From Desulfocapsaceae bacterium (GTDB lineage: Bacteria > Desulfobacterota > Desulfobulbia > Desulfobulbales > Desulfocapsaceae): 38,198 bases of DNA. Location of the stretch: the NCBI GenBank assembly GCA_030653035.1, contig JAUSAB010000029.1, positions 1 through 38,198 of the forward strand, given 5' to 3'. This document shows, one piece after another, positions 1 through 7,428 of the stretch. The translations under genes were made by a program, and so were the position numbers. How positions within the stretch are numbered: position 1 is the stretch's first letter; each line of letters starts with the position of its first letter. Below the pieces are notes generated by a model. That model made no database searches and was not told the origin of the DNA. It saw only the letters and a list, made by a program, of their open reading frames with translations.

Positions 1-276
1 CCCCTTGTAATAGAGGGTGATGGAGTTGACTCCCGTCAGGGTGGCGATCAGTTCAAAGCGCAGGTCCGGGATCAGCTCAAGCGCCTTGGCCCAATAGGCC
101 CCGACCGCCTTCTTGCCCTTGAGGGTGCCGCTTGGTTCACCGGCAATCTGGACGATCACCGGCGAACTCATTTCGAAATCGTTCGTGTAGTGGGCAAGAA
201 CCCGTTCCAGGTCATGGGCATTCCACGATTCGATCCAGTCGGCGGCAAAGTGTTCGGCAAACTCCTTGTCAATCAT
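1..276 (-). CDS. NTF2-like / SnoaL-like domain protein (C-terminus cut by window edge)
   Basis: Ninety-two codons are visible, from the ATG at 274-276 to the window edge, with no stop. The N-terminus contains helix-forming FAEHFAADWIESWNAHDLER, then a strand region (HYTNDFEMSSPVIV), then GTLKGKKAVGAYWAKAL. This is the usual pattern of the cone-shaped NTF2/SnoaL fold. Family members are small and bind or transform diverse ligands, so no substrate can be named. The start is supported by a GGGAG Shine-Dalgarno a few bases upstream. The reading frame upstream of the ATG stays open into a decayed YdeI-like fragment; the ATG is preferred because family proteins usually begin close to this motif. 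Confidence 0.75.
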   Translation of the reverse strand, partial: MIDKEFAEHFAADWIESWNAHDLERVLAHYTNDFEMSSPVIVQIAGEPSGTLKGKKAVGAYWAKALELIPDLRFELIATLTGVNSITLYYKG

Positions 277-483
277 GGCGCTCTCCCTACCGGTAGTTTT
301 TTCAGTTCCGCCCTGCACCCGCCACGACATCTTCATATACACGTCGCCCCGAGCCAGTTCGTCGAACATCTGTGCCAGCCGTTTCTGTTGGGTGGCCGGC
401 TGTTTGTCCCTGGTGATCCAGCCGATGTAGTCGTTTTACTGATAGGCTGGCCGCTTCAGGCGTGTGGCTGATGGATCACTCAT
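277..483 (-). pseudogene. Remnant of a YdeI/OmpD-associated family gene (C-terminal end)
   Basis: Read on the minus strand from the ATG at 481-483, the frame gives a short peptide ending RLKRPAYQ, then a TAA (436-438), then NDYIGWITRDKQPATQQKRL and QMFDELARGDVYMKM. The part after the stop resembles the conserved C-terminal tail of YdeI/OmpD-associated ('bacteriocin-protection') proteins, where a residue such as Gln would be expected at the stop. A CAA-to-TAA change would explain it. The N-terminal domain is absent and the fragment abuts the end of tag, so this is a gene relic. The same frame runs on into the NTF2-like gene. The family assignment is from memory of the motif, not from a search. 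Confidence 0.6.
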
Positions 484-1066
484 GCTCGCCACCAAGCTCT
501 TGCCAGCGAAAGCAGTCCACAGTGTGGTCATTGACCATGCCCACCGCCTGCATGTGGGCATAGCAGATGGTGCTACCGACGAAGCGGAAGCCGCGCTTCT
601 TCAAGTCACGGCTCATGGCCTCCGACACCGGTGTTTCAGAAGGGACTTCGGCAATGCTGCGCCAGGCGTTGATGATCGGTTTGCCGTCCACAAAACGCCA
701 TTGATAGGCATCAAAGGAGCCAAACTCTTCCTGTATCTTCAGGAAAACGCGGGCATTGGTGATGGTTGACGCCACCTTCAGGCGGTTGCGGACGATGCCG
801 GGGTTGGCCAGGAGGTCTGCGACCTTGGCCTCATCGAAACGGGCCACCGACTCGGGATCGAATCCAGAAAAGGCCATGCGATAGGTTGCACGCTTGCGCA
901 GGATGGTGATCCAGGAGAGTCCGGCCTGGGCGCCTTCCAAGATCAGGAATTCGAACAAAAGTAGATCGTCATGGATCGGTACTCCCCATTCCTCGTCATG
1001 GTAGGTACGGTAAAGCGGATCATTACCGACCCAGGCGCAGCGGGTTAGGGTGGTCGCGTTATCCAT
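476..1066 (-). CDS. tag: DNA-3-methyladenine glycosylase I
   Basis: This 196-residue protein matches the normal length of Tag, a cytosolic base-excision repair enzyme that removes 3-methyladenine from alkylated DNA. The zinc-snap ligands of the family are visible with the right spacing: Cys10 (RCAWVG), His23 (YHDEEWG), His181 and Cys185 (NDHTVDC). Glu44 in ILEGAQAGLSW corresponds to the base-recognition glutamate. The protein starts at an ATG preceded by GGAGGAAT. Its last codons overlap the ATG of the YdeI-like remnant. Nothing suggests loss of function. NudC lies 81 bases upstream on the same strand, but no clear operon is evident. Confidence 0.95.
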   Translation of the reverse strand: MDNATTLTRCAWVGNDPLYRTYHDEEWGVPIHDDLLLFEFLILEGAQAGLSWITILRKRATYRMAFSGFDPESVARFDEAKVADLLANPGIVRNRLKVASTITNARVFLKIQEEFGSFDAYQWRFVDGKPIINAWRSIAEVPSETPVSEAMSRDLKKRGFRFVGSTICYAHMQAVGMVNDHTVDCFRWQELGGEHE

Positions 1067-1147
1067 CGATTATTCCTCCAGTTATATTGTCGGCCGAAAC
1101 AACTTAATATCAGGAGTAGGTTCGCATGCCAGCATCGTCATTCTTGG

Positions 1148-1975
1148 TTAGTGACTCTCCTGATCAAGCCATGACTGGATCATGCGATAGGCAATCGTCC
1201 AGGGACGTGGCAAGGCGGGCAAGTTGTCGCGCCGGAACCATTGCGCATCTTCAATTTCTTCCGCTTGCGGAACAAGTGTCCCTGCAGCATAGTCTGCCAG
1301 GAACCCCAGCATGAGGGAGTGCGGAAACGGCCACGATTGACTGCCGAACCAGCGCAGATTCTGAATCTTGATCCCGACCTCTTCCTCTACCTCACGGTGA
1401 ACACAGGCCTCCACTGACTCTCCAGATTCAACAAACCCCGCCAGCACGCTGTATATATCCGGAGTAAAATGCGGCGAGCGGGCGAGCAATACCTCGTCGT
1501 TACGGGTAACGAGCACGATGCAAACCGGCGAAATACGCGGAAAGGCGGCAAAGCCACATGCCGCGCACCTCCTGGCTGGAACCAGCGGCGACGTTTCCAG
1601 CTTGTCGCCGCAGACCCCGCAAAACTGGTTTTCGTGAAGCCAAGCCGCCAGTTGTTTGCCCCGGCTGACCGCTTCCACTAACGCCTGCGGCCAGAGGTTT
1701 ATAAGTCTTCGGAGATCGGCTTTAATCAGGCCTGCCGGAAGTTCCTGCTGAGCACTCCATAGCCGCATCTCGCAAACGGCAGCGCCGATGCAGCCGATCT
1801 TCAAGCTGTAGAGTGGTTCACCCAACGACTTAATCGCAGAAATATCAGGAATCGTATTGTTTGGCGTAACAAGCAGCGCGTCGTCGATGAAGGGTAAGGT
1901 GACGGCCTCACTTCCAGGCGCTGCCGGCCCAAACGCCGGGGAAAAGATCTCACCATAGTTGTCTATGCTCTTCAT
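1148..1975 (-). CDS. nudC: NAD(+)/NADH diphosphatase (NADH pyrophosphatase)
   Basis: This 275-residue protein has the three-part NudC layout. A divergent N-terminal domain is followed by a four-cysteine zinc ribbon (Cys119, Cys122, Cys137, Cys140) and a Nudix hydrolase domain with the Nudix box at about 180-202 (GFVESGE...REVEEEVG). The NudC signature SQSWPFPHS at about 212-220 identifies the subfamily that cleaves NADH to NMNH and AMP and, in E. coli, removes NAD caps from RNA. The protein is cytosolic. The length is close to the usual 255-300 residues, and all metal-binding Nudix glutamates are present. It lies between a transglutaminase-like gene and tag on the same strand, with 100-150 base gaps. 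Confidence 0.95.
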   Translation of the reverse strand: MKSIDNYGEIFSPAFGPAAPGSEAVTLPFIDDALLVTPNNTIPDISAIKSLGEPLYSLKIGCIGAAVCEMRLWSAQQELPAGLIKADLRRLINLWPQALVEAVSRGKQLAAWLHENQFCGVCGDKLETSPLVPARRCAACGFAAFPRISPVCIVLVTRNDEVLLARSPHFTPDIYSVLAGFVESGESVEACVHREVEEEVGIKIQNLRWFGSQSWPFPHSLMLGFLADYAAGTLVPQAEEIEDAQWFRRDNLPALPRPWTIAYRMIQSWLDQESH

Positions 1976-2132
1976 TTCCGTTATACCCGAACTTCATTTG
2001 TTTACTCCCAATGGCCAATAATTGATGTTCTAACCCCGATAAACTGGATAAGTACCTTCACGAAATTCATTTCAAAAAAGAGGAAACGAATTTCTAAGGT
2101 ACTAAATTCTTCCATGTCCATGCAAATATGCC

Positions 2133-2726
2133 TCAATCTGTTACCAGGCGAAGCAACTCCACATCAGGCAGATTTTCATGAACCGCTTCAACTGTGGTGT
2201 ACTCGGTCAGGACTTTGATTACCACCGGCAGCGGCTCGGGCCAGATCTCCGGCAGGTCGGCCTCCAGGGATTCGTCGATGCTGAAGGCCAGCCTCTCCAC
2301 CGGCGGACAAAACTGCGCATCCACCCCCGGCTTGTTGCCGCGGGCATCAATGCGGTACCAGCCGTGATCCGGCAGCCAGACGGCATTCAACCCGTGCAGG
2401 CAATAGGGTGCGCCGTTCCCTTCAAGTGAGAGCCGTTGGTAGCAGAGCCCCGCTGGGATGGTGTTGGCCCGCAGGAGTGCTGCCAGCAAATGACTCTTTG
2501 CATAGCAGTAGCCCGTTGCATGCTCCAACACCTCTGAGGCCTTACAGGTGACCGGATTCATGCGGTAATCCCAGCTGTGCCGGATCTCGTCGCGCACAAA
2601 CTCGAAACAGCGTCTGGTGATTTCAACCCGATCCTCGCCCCCGGCGGCCAGTACACGCGCCTTGGCCAGGACTGCGGGATGCAGCCAGTCAATAGTAATG
2701 TTTGATTGGAGAAACTGATTCAACAT
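2133..2726 (-). CDS. Transglutaminase-like (papain-fold) domain protein
   Basis: The frame is open from 2870, but the ATG at 2724-2726 is chosen because MLNQFLQ starts the conserved part and overlaps the stop of an upstream decayed frame (ATGTTGA). The 197-residue protein carries the transglutaminase-core triad: Cys74 in ATGYCYAKSHLLAALLR, His111 in YCLHGLNAVWL and Asp127 in WYRIDARGNK. Bacterial members are typically cysteine proteases or amide hydrolases rather than cross-linking enzymes; the substrate is unknown. No signal peptide is visible, so it is probably cytosolic. All catalytic residues are intact, although the sequence directly upstream is degraded. Confidence 0.85.
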   Translation of the reverse strand: MLNQFLQSNITIDWLHPAVLAKARVLAAGGEDRVEITRRCFEFVRDEIRHSWDYRMNPVTCKASEVLEHATGYCYAKSHLLAALLRANTIPAGLCYQRLSLEGNGAPYCLHGLNAVWLPDHGWYRIDARGNKPGVDAQFCPPVERLAFSIDESLEADLPEIWPEPLPVVIKVLTEYTTVEAVHENLPDVELLRLVTD

Positions 2727-2943
2727 GATAGTTCCATAAGCCGGCTGACTCTTTGGTTGTGTTGCGGCAATATCCGGTCCAGCAATTCTTGTCCGGCAAT
2801 GATGTTGCCCTCTGTGTCGATAACCAGAGCGATGTGGCCATATTGCCGACATATTTTTTCCCAGTCTCAACGTGGCCTCCTGCTTTTATCGCCTTTTTCT
2901 CCTCAACTGCACAGTTGGCGCATCGGAAACGCCCACATCTCAA
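2720..2943 (-). pseudogene. Frameshifted remnant of a small gene of unknown family
   Basis: Two protein-like pieces in different minus-strand frames follow each other. The first, at the 5' end, is CGRFRCANCAVEEKKAIKAG (with a TTG start option at 2941-2943). The second is DWEKICRQYGHIALVIDTEG followed by a helical stretch ending RLMELSC, whose TGA (2720-2722) overlaps the ATG of the transglutaminase-like gene. The second piece has no usable start of its own. A single frameshift near 2865-2880 would join the two, and the stop/start overlap is typical of a once-coupled gene pair. The Cys-rich N-terminus could be a metal-binding knuckle. I do not recognise the family. Confidence 0.4.
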
Positions 2944-3143
2944 ATTCTGTACCTTCCAATAAACACAAAATATTTCTCGTGCTTGATGAAATCTGCGAGC
3001 CTGGCAGTAGTTTCATCAAGGTCAAAGTGGAAGGATTGAATGCCAATTGCGTTCATAATTTCATGAAGCAATTTGCCAACCATGATAGCGACTTCATTCG
3101 CATGGTTTGTAGTTGCTTTTTGTATGGCTGTATCCATTGTCAT
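2940..3143 (-). pseudogene. N-terminal fragment of a GNAT N-acetyltransferase
   Basis: The frame encodes 67 residues from the ATG at 3141-3143. It starts with the pattern IQKATTNHANEVAIMVGKLL and continues EIMNAIGIQSFHFDLDET and KYFVFIGRY before a TGA at 2940-2942. This matches the first alpha/beta part of GNAT acetyltransferases (beta1, alpha1, alpha2, beta2). The acetyl-CoA-binding motif A (Q/RxxGxG/A) and the rest of the fold are missing, so the product cannot be a working enzyme. The following DNA encodes an unrelated fragment, which points to deletion or recombination rather than a simple stop mutation. Confidence 0.6.
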
Positions 3144-3285
3144 CTTGGGTAGTTATTGGGATTCCACTGTTAATATAAGAAGTTCTTTCGGCCTAAAACC
3201 AAGGGCACCTGCCGCTATTACAGGACTTGATTCGAAGAACGCTGCTCCCGGCGGTTAAGTTGACTCGCTTGTTCAACCTCATGAT

Positions 3286-3900
3286 TCATCGATTGGAGAT
3301 GGCAAGATCGACGGCAAGTACGGCGAAAGCTGCCGCAAAACTGCGGCGGAGCAAGGCTTGAACACGCGGGGATTCAATCACTGCTTTACGAAAGCCATGT
3401 GCCAGGAAGCCATAGGCCACAAAGACCGAAAAGGTCATAGCCATAAAGACCGCGCTCAGCACGAGTAGCTGACCAAGGGGGGAGGTTGCAGTCTGGTCTA
3501 CAAATTGCGGCAAAAAAGCCAAAAAGAAAATGGTGAGCTTCGGATTAAGGATATTAAGAAAGACCGCTTTGCCCATAAGGCCCCAGGGTGTGGATTCCAA
3601 AGGAGTGGTGCCTGCTTCAAACGGAGACTTGGTCTTCCAGGTGGCGTAAGCAACGTAGAACAGGTATGCGACACCTGCATACTTGAGTGTCTGGAATGCT
3701 AACGCACTCGTATGGAGAAGGGCAGCCAAACCAAGAATCGTTGCCATAAGATGCGGCACGATTCCAGCCGTACAGCCAATAGCGGCAAACACGCTTGCTC
3801 TCTTCCCCTGGGTAAGGCCAGTCGAAATTGTGAACAAAACACCTGTGCCGGGAATCAAGACAACGATAAGTGAGGTGATGAGAAATTCGATGCTGATCAT
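3286..3900 (-). CDS. LysE/RhtB family amino-acid exporter
   Basis: This 204-residue inner-membrane protein has the family's usual length and about six hydrophobic segments. The N-terminal motif VVLIPGTGVLFTISTGLTQG corresponds to the conserved PGP...GxxxG signature, with Gly-Thr in place of the more common Gly-Pro. A second conserved patch, NILNPKLTIFFLAFLPQFV, matches the central NPK..LFF..FLPQF motif. Family members export amino acids such as lysine, homoserine or threonine; which one cannot be told here. An AAGGAA ribosome-binding site lies about 9 bases upstream of the ATG. It is a single gene among decayed fragments. Confidence 0.9.
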   Translation of the reverse strand: MISIEFLITSLIVVLIPGTGVLFTISTGLTQGKRASVFAAIGCTAGIVPHLMATILGLAALLHTSALAFQTLKYAGVAYLFYVAYATWKTKSPFEAGTTPLESTPWGLMGKAVFLNILNPKLTIFFLAFLPQFVDQTATSPLGQLLVLSAVFMAMTFSVFVAYGFLAHGFRKAVIESPRVQALLRRSFAAAFAVLAVDLAISNR

Positions 3901-4004
3901 ACTGTTGGTTCCTTAGGCTGCATTGGTGGAAGAAGATAAAGCCCTAACAGCGACGGACGAAGAGCGCGTGCACCTTATATCTGCACGATTAGGCCTCACC
4001 AAGG

Positions 4005-4168
4005 TTATGGGTAATCTTGACGTGTCGGGCGAACAACAATGTCGCTGATGTGTACATGGGGTGGCTGAGTGATAATATAATGTATGGCATTTGCCACGTC
4101 ATCCCCTATCAACAGAGGTCCAAATTTATCATTAAAATTTTGTACCATTTCGTCACTGTAGCCTGCGC
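4005..4168 (-). pseudogene. C-terminal remnant of a short-chain dehydrogenase/reductase (SDR)
   Basis: The minus strand encodes GAGYSDEMVQNFNDKFGPLL, then IGDDVANAIHYIITQPPHVH and ISDIVVRPTRQDYP, ending at a TAA (4005-4007). The last part is the characteristic tail of classical SDR proteins of the YdfG type (…VANAIhYiitQPpHVhIsdivvrPT). The Rossmann nucleotide-binding half and the catalytic Tyr-xxx-Lys are not found upstream. This is a relic of a gene whose 5' two thirds have been lost. Confidence 0.65.
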
Positions 4169-4311
4169 CCGCCTGAAATATCTGCCAGGAGCCTGATGCC
4201 GGACGCCGTAACCACTACGGCATCTTTCTCCTCGGCTATTATCTCGGTCTGATAAGCGGGTAATTTTCTGCCGCCTTCTTGCAGAAGAACATTGGCAAGT
4301 TGGAAAATCAT
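4153..4311 (-). CDS. Possible 52-residue ORF, function unknown
   Basis: A short open frame runs from the ATG at 4309-4311 to a TGA at 4153-4155, encoding MIFQLANVLLQEGGRKLPAY and then EIIAEEKDAVVVTASGIRLL. It overlaps the start of the SDR remnant in another frame. Composition is protein-like, but no family is recognised and no strong ribosome-binding site is visible. It may be another decayed gene piece rather than an expressed peptide. Confidence 0.2.
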   Translation of the reverse strand: MIFQLANVLLQEGGRKLPAYQTEIIAEEKDAVVVTASGIRLLADISGGRRLQ

Positions 4312-4565
4312 CTTCGAATACTATGATGTTGACTGGAAATTATTTTTAAACCACATGAACCGGAACATTTTTATGATTTTTAAAGATTCAATTGATAAAC
4401 AAACTGCTGTGGCAGATGGACTTATTTGTTTACAATAGCTTGACTTTTGACCGGATGAAATGTATTTTTCAATAATATTCAGGTGTGTTTGGGCTAGGTA
4501 ACTCCTTGCAAGGGCGCAGCTCTTGATACTTTTATCTTTTTGAACTCTTCTCCCTGGAAAGACAT

Positions 4566-5060
4566 ATGAAATTCCTAAAGAAAATATATTTCTTAATGAT
4601 GATCTTCTCTTGTCTGCCTGGTAGCTATGGGATGGCAGATCAGTTCCAAGGTGGTCAGCGGACGCAGGACGTAACATTATCCAAAAATGAGGCCGCGTTG
4701 AGTTCTGATGGCCTTGGTCAACATGCGGAAGAGGTCTTGGCCACTCTTACACCCGGGGAACGTAAGTGGTTCCATCGATTTCAAGAGGGGATTCCTTGTT
4801 TTGATGGTTGGAAAAAGATAACCCAGGCGGTTGTTGAAAAATTCCCCGAGCAGGAACGGGAAAAGAGAATGGCCGCCATGCAGACGCTTGGCTTTAAAAT
4901 CGGTCATGAGTGGAGTCGGGATAATCGCGTGCGCAAGGTCAACACCGATATGTTGAGGGCCTGGGGAAGAGAGTTGCGGAAGGCCGGGGCTGAGAACCAT
5001 GTGCAACTGGCCCAGGCCTTGTATAAAATCGATAGTGAGGTAGATACCCTGTTACGTTGA
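4566..5060 (+). CDS. Secreted protein of unknown function
   Basis: The 164-residue protein starts with a clear Sec-type signal peptide: MKFLKK, a hydrophobic stretch IYFLMMIFSCLPG, and probable cleavage near SYGMA-DQ. The mature part is highly charged and helical, with LTPGERKWFHRFQEGIPCFDGWKKITQAVVEKF and a Lys/Arg/Glu-rich tail. The mature protein has a single cysteine and no recognised catalytic motif. It could be periplasmic, or lipidated if the Cys at position 16 is used as a lipobox, though the context (SCLPG) is not a good lipobox. The preceding 250 bases are AT-rich and suit a promoter. It stands alone, converging with xseA. I do not recognise the family. Confidence 0.7.
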   Translation: MKFLKKIYFLMMIFSCLPGSYGMADQFQGGQRTQDVTLSKNEAALSSDGLGQHAEEVLATLTPGERKWFHRFQEGIPCFDGWKKITQAVVEKFPEQEREKRMAAMQTLGFKIGHEWSRDNRVRKVNTDMLRAWGRELRKAGAENHVQLAQALYKIDSEVDTLLR

Positions 5061-5130
5061 GGGGCTCTGTCTCATCCTTGCTGGCTCCTCTTTCTGTTGT
5101 TTTTGTATACTTTTTCCCCTCCTTGGCAAA

Positions 5131-6516
5131 TCAAAGAACAATAACCTTATTTACCTCGCATTCCAGTCTGCCGTCATGGAGAACTATGTCGATTGCTTCC
5201 CCTGGGTGAACCTGCCCACTTCTGCTGATAATTTCTTCTTCTTTCTTTCCTGATTTTTTTCTTCTGACGATAGCATAACCCCGGGCCAGGGTGGCCAAGG
5301 GACTGACGGTATCTAAAAGCGCTGCCTGAGCGGAAAAGGCCGCGCTTTTTTGTTGCAGGAGAACCTGTATCTGCTGGCACAGTTTTTCGCTGGCATGGCG
5401 CAGCCGTTCTGTCTGGATGGTCACCCTGGTGGCTGGTGACTGGCGCTGCAATCTGGACAGGGTCTTTTCCAGGCGGAGGGTCTGTTCCTGGAGCAGCCTT
5501 TCCAGGGAGTGAGTTAGCCGGGATGTGCTATGGTCTATCTGTAAGGTGAAGTGGGACAGGGTCATTCCCAGATCCCCGAGCAGGCGTCTGTTCTGCGAGA
5601 CCTGTCTGCTGTAATCGTTGATTTTCTGCAGAAGCAGGGTGGCAAGCTGTTTTTTACAGAGAAGGATTTGGCTTTGCACCCTTGTCTTATCGGGGATGAG
5701 CTGCTCGGCAGCGCCTGTTGGCGTTGGGGCCCGTAGGTCGGCACAGAAATCGGCAATGGTGAAATCGACCTCATGGCCGATGGCCGAGACAATGGGCAGG
5801 GCAGATCCGGCAATGGCGCGGGCCACACATTCCTCGTTAAAGGCCCACAGATCTTCCAGCGAGCCGCCGCCCCGGCAGAGGACGATAATGTCTGGGCGCA
5901 GACTTGTGTCGGTTGTCTTGATTCTGTTGATCCTGGCAATGGCCTTGGCAATTTCTTCCGCTGCCCCCGCCCCTTGTACCCGTACCGGAAAGATCTGGAT
6001 GGTTGCCCCCCAGCCGCGGTTTCGCCAGATCTTCAAGAAATCATGGACAGCCGCGCCGCTGGGTGAGGTGATCAGAGTGATTTTTTTGGGAAAAGCAGGG
6101 ATTGCCTTTTTTCGTTCCTCGTCAAAAAGACCTTCTGCGGCCAGTCGTCTTTTCAACTCTTCAAATTGCAACTGGAGTAGTCCTGCCCCGTGAAAATCAA
6201 TGGTGTCAACGATGAGCTGATAGTCGCCGCGAGGCTCATAGACCGAGATCCGGCCATGACAGACCACCTGTCTGCCGTCACGGATCTCTTCAGCCAGAAA
6301 GCGCTGTTGTCCCTTGAAAAGAACGGCGCGCAATTGGGCCCCCTCATCCTTAAGGGTAAAATAGCTATGGCCCGAGTAGGGGCGGGAGAGGTTGGAGATC
6401 TCACCGCTCACCCGGACAAAACGGAATTCCCCTTCCAGCAGGTTCCTGATTGACCGGCTGATCTGCGATACGGTCAGTATCTCCGCCCCTGAAGATGTTG
6501 AGATAAAAGGTTCCAT
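5131..6516 (-). CDS. xseA: Exodeoxyribonuclease VII large subunit
   Basis: The 461-residue protein has the normal XseA length and domain order. An N-terminal OB-fold (about 13-110; LTVSQISRSIRNLLEGEF, VSGEISN, HSYFTLKD) is followed by the Exonuc_VII_L catalytic domain with ITSPSGAAVHDFL, ICRGGGSLEDLWAFN-type and IGHEVDFTIADF...RAPTPTGAAE motifs. A long helical region of about 280-390 forms the coiled coil, followed by a C-terminal segment containing LARGYAIV. With XseB it makes the bidirectional single-strand-specific nuclease used in mismatch repair and recombination. No xseB is present in this window. A Shine-Dalgarno-like CTCC-rich complement (AGGAGGAGGAG) lies just upstream of the ATG. 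Confidence 0.97.
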   Translation of the reverse strand: MEPFISTSSGAEILTVSQISRSIRNLLEGEFRFVRVSGEISNLSRPYSGHSYFTLKDEGAQLRAVLFKGQQRFLAEEIRDGRQVVCHGRISVYEPRGDYQLIVDTIDFHGAGLLQLQFEELKRRLAAEGLFDEERKKAIPAFPKKITLITSPSGAAVHDFLKIWRNRGWGATIQIFPVRVQGAGAAEEIAKAIARINRIKTTDTSLRPDIIVLCRGGGSLEDLWAFNEECVARAIAGSALPIVSAIGHEVDFTIADFCADLRAPTPTGAAEQLIPDKTRVQSQILLCKKQLATLLLQKINDYSRQVSQNRRLLGDLGMTLSHFTLQIDHSTSRLTHSLERLLQEQTLRLEKTLSRLQRQSPATRVTIQTERLRHASEKLCQQIQVLLQQKSAAFSAQAALLDTVSPLATLARGYAIVRRKKSGKKEEEIISRSGQVHPGEAIDIVLHDGRLECEVNKVIVL

Positions 6517-6732
6517 CCTGACTCTACTCCTCCTCCTCCGCGCTTAATGTTTCGGCCTACTCCAGCACTCGCTCAATCAAGATAGGTTGGAATAGACACT
6601 TTTTACCAGGTCATCATGGTTTGGGAATGGACATGAGGCACGCTATCGGGTAAATAGAAAAGTTTCTATAGAGAAATAAGAACCTAAAATGTTTGCATTG
6701 AAAGGTAAAGCAAAAAGCAAAAGGAGGTTGGC

Positions 6733-7428
6733 ATGGCAGAACAGAGCGCCTTTGATAAACAGCATATTCAAGAGAGTTCCCATAGTGAAGGCAGTGGCTT
6801 GCTTGAGCATTTGAACCTGCCCCCTGTGGTTGTCCGGTTTGTGAAGAGGAATAAAAAGAGTCTGCAGATAGGGGCTGTTGTGACAGGCGCGGTGGTCGTT
6901 TGTCTGACCCTGTACAGCTCGTATCGGTCAAACCGGATTCAGGACGGAGCGGCAGCGTTGGCGTTTGCTATGCAAGCGGCCGAGCCGGATAGACACAAGG
7001 CCCTTGTCGGTGTCACCACTGAATTTTCCGGGACTCCTTCAGCGTACTGGGCGGGTGCTGAGCTTGCCCATGAGTTGATGAAGGAGGGAAAGTTTAAAGA
7101 GGCTGCCGAACAATACGGAGCGGTGCGAAAAAAAATCAATGCTACTGATCCCCTGTTTGCCTTGCTGAGTTTTGGTCTGGCCCAGGCCAATGAGGCCGCC
7201 GGCCTTTTTGATGCCGCAGCTCTTGAGTATTCTGCCTTGCAGAAGATTGATGGTTATACGGGAGAAGGGTTTACCGGACTGGCAAGAATTTATGAAGCTC
7301 AAAAGAAGGAAAAGGAAGCTCTCGCTGTATATGAAGAGTATATATCTACCTTTACCGGACAGAATCAGAATGATCCTGCCAAGATAGCAGTTGATGAGAA
7401 AATTATCAGGCTCAAGGCCATGCAGTGA
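6733..7428 (+). CDS. Membrane-anchored tetratricopeptide-repeat protein (YfgM-like)
   Basis: The 231-residue protein begins with a charged cytoplasmic tail and a single membrane segment at about 46-64 (GAVVTGAVVVCLTLYSS). Two to four TPR-like helical hairpins follow, with A-x-Y-x-G and GxxxxAxxxY patterns such as KFKEAAEQYGAV, LFDAAALEYSALQ and KEKEALAVYEEYI. This layout resembles YfgM/ancillary SecYEG-associated proteins, which hold periplasmic chaperone partners; that role is an inference here. AAGGAGG lies 6 bases before the ATG. Its TGA overlaps the GTG start of panC (GTGA), so the two are translationally coupled even though their functions look unrelated. Confidence 0.75.
   Translation: MAEQSAFDKQHIQESSHSEGSGLLEHLNLPPVVVRFVKRNKKSLQIGAVVTGAVVVCLTLYSSYRSNRIQDGAAALAFAMQAAEPDRHKALVGVTTEFSGTPSAYWAGAELAHELMKEGKFKEAAEQYGAVRKKINATDPLFALLSFGLAQANEAAGLFDAAALEYSALQKIDGYTGEGFTGLARIYEAQKKEKEALAVYEEYISTFTGQNQNDPAKIAVDEKIIRLKAMQ

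Noticed and set aside
2753-3152. Overlapping plus-strand ORFs (69-148 residues).
   Set aside because: They lie antisense to the GNAT remnant and the frameshifted small gene, whose translations look far more protein-like.
3901-4004. Possible integron attC recombination site between the SDR remnant and the LysE gene (GCCTAA ... GTTAGGGC on the minus strand).
   Set aside because: The outer boxes pair only with a bulge, and no matching inner L boxes or neighbouring sites with the same core were found. The pieces 2-4 kb away lack convincing attC pairs too.
4321-4677. Minus-strand 118-residue ORF overlapping the secreted protein gene.
   Set aside because: Composition is unlike a protein, it has no family-like motif, and it overlaps the 5' part of a better plus-strand gene with a signal peptide.
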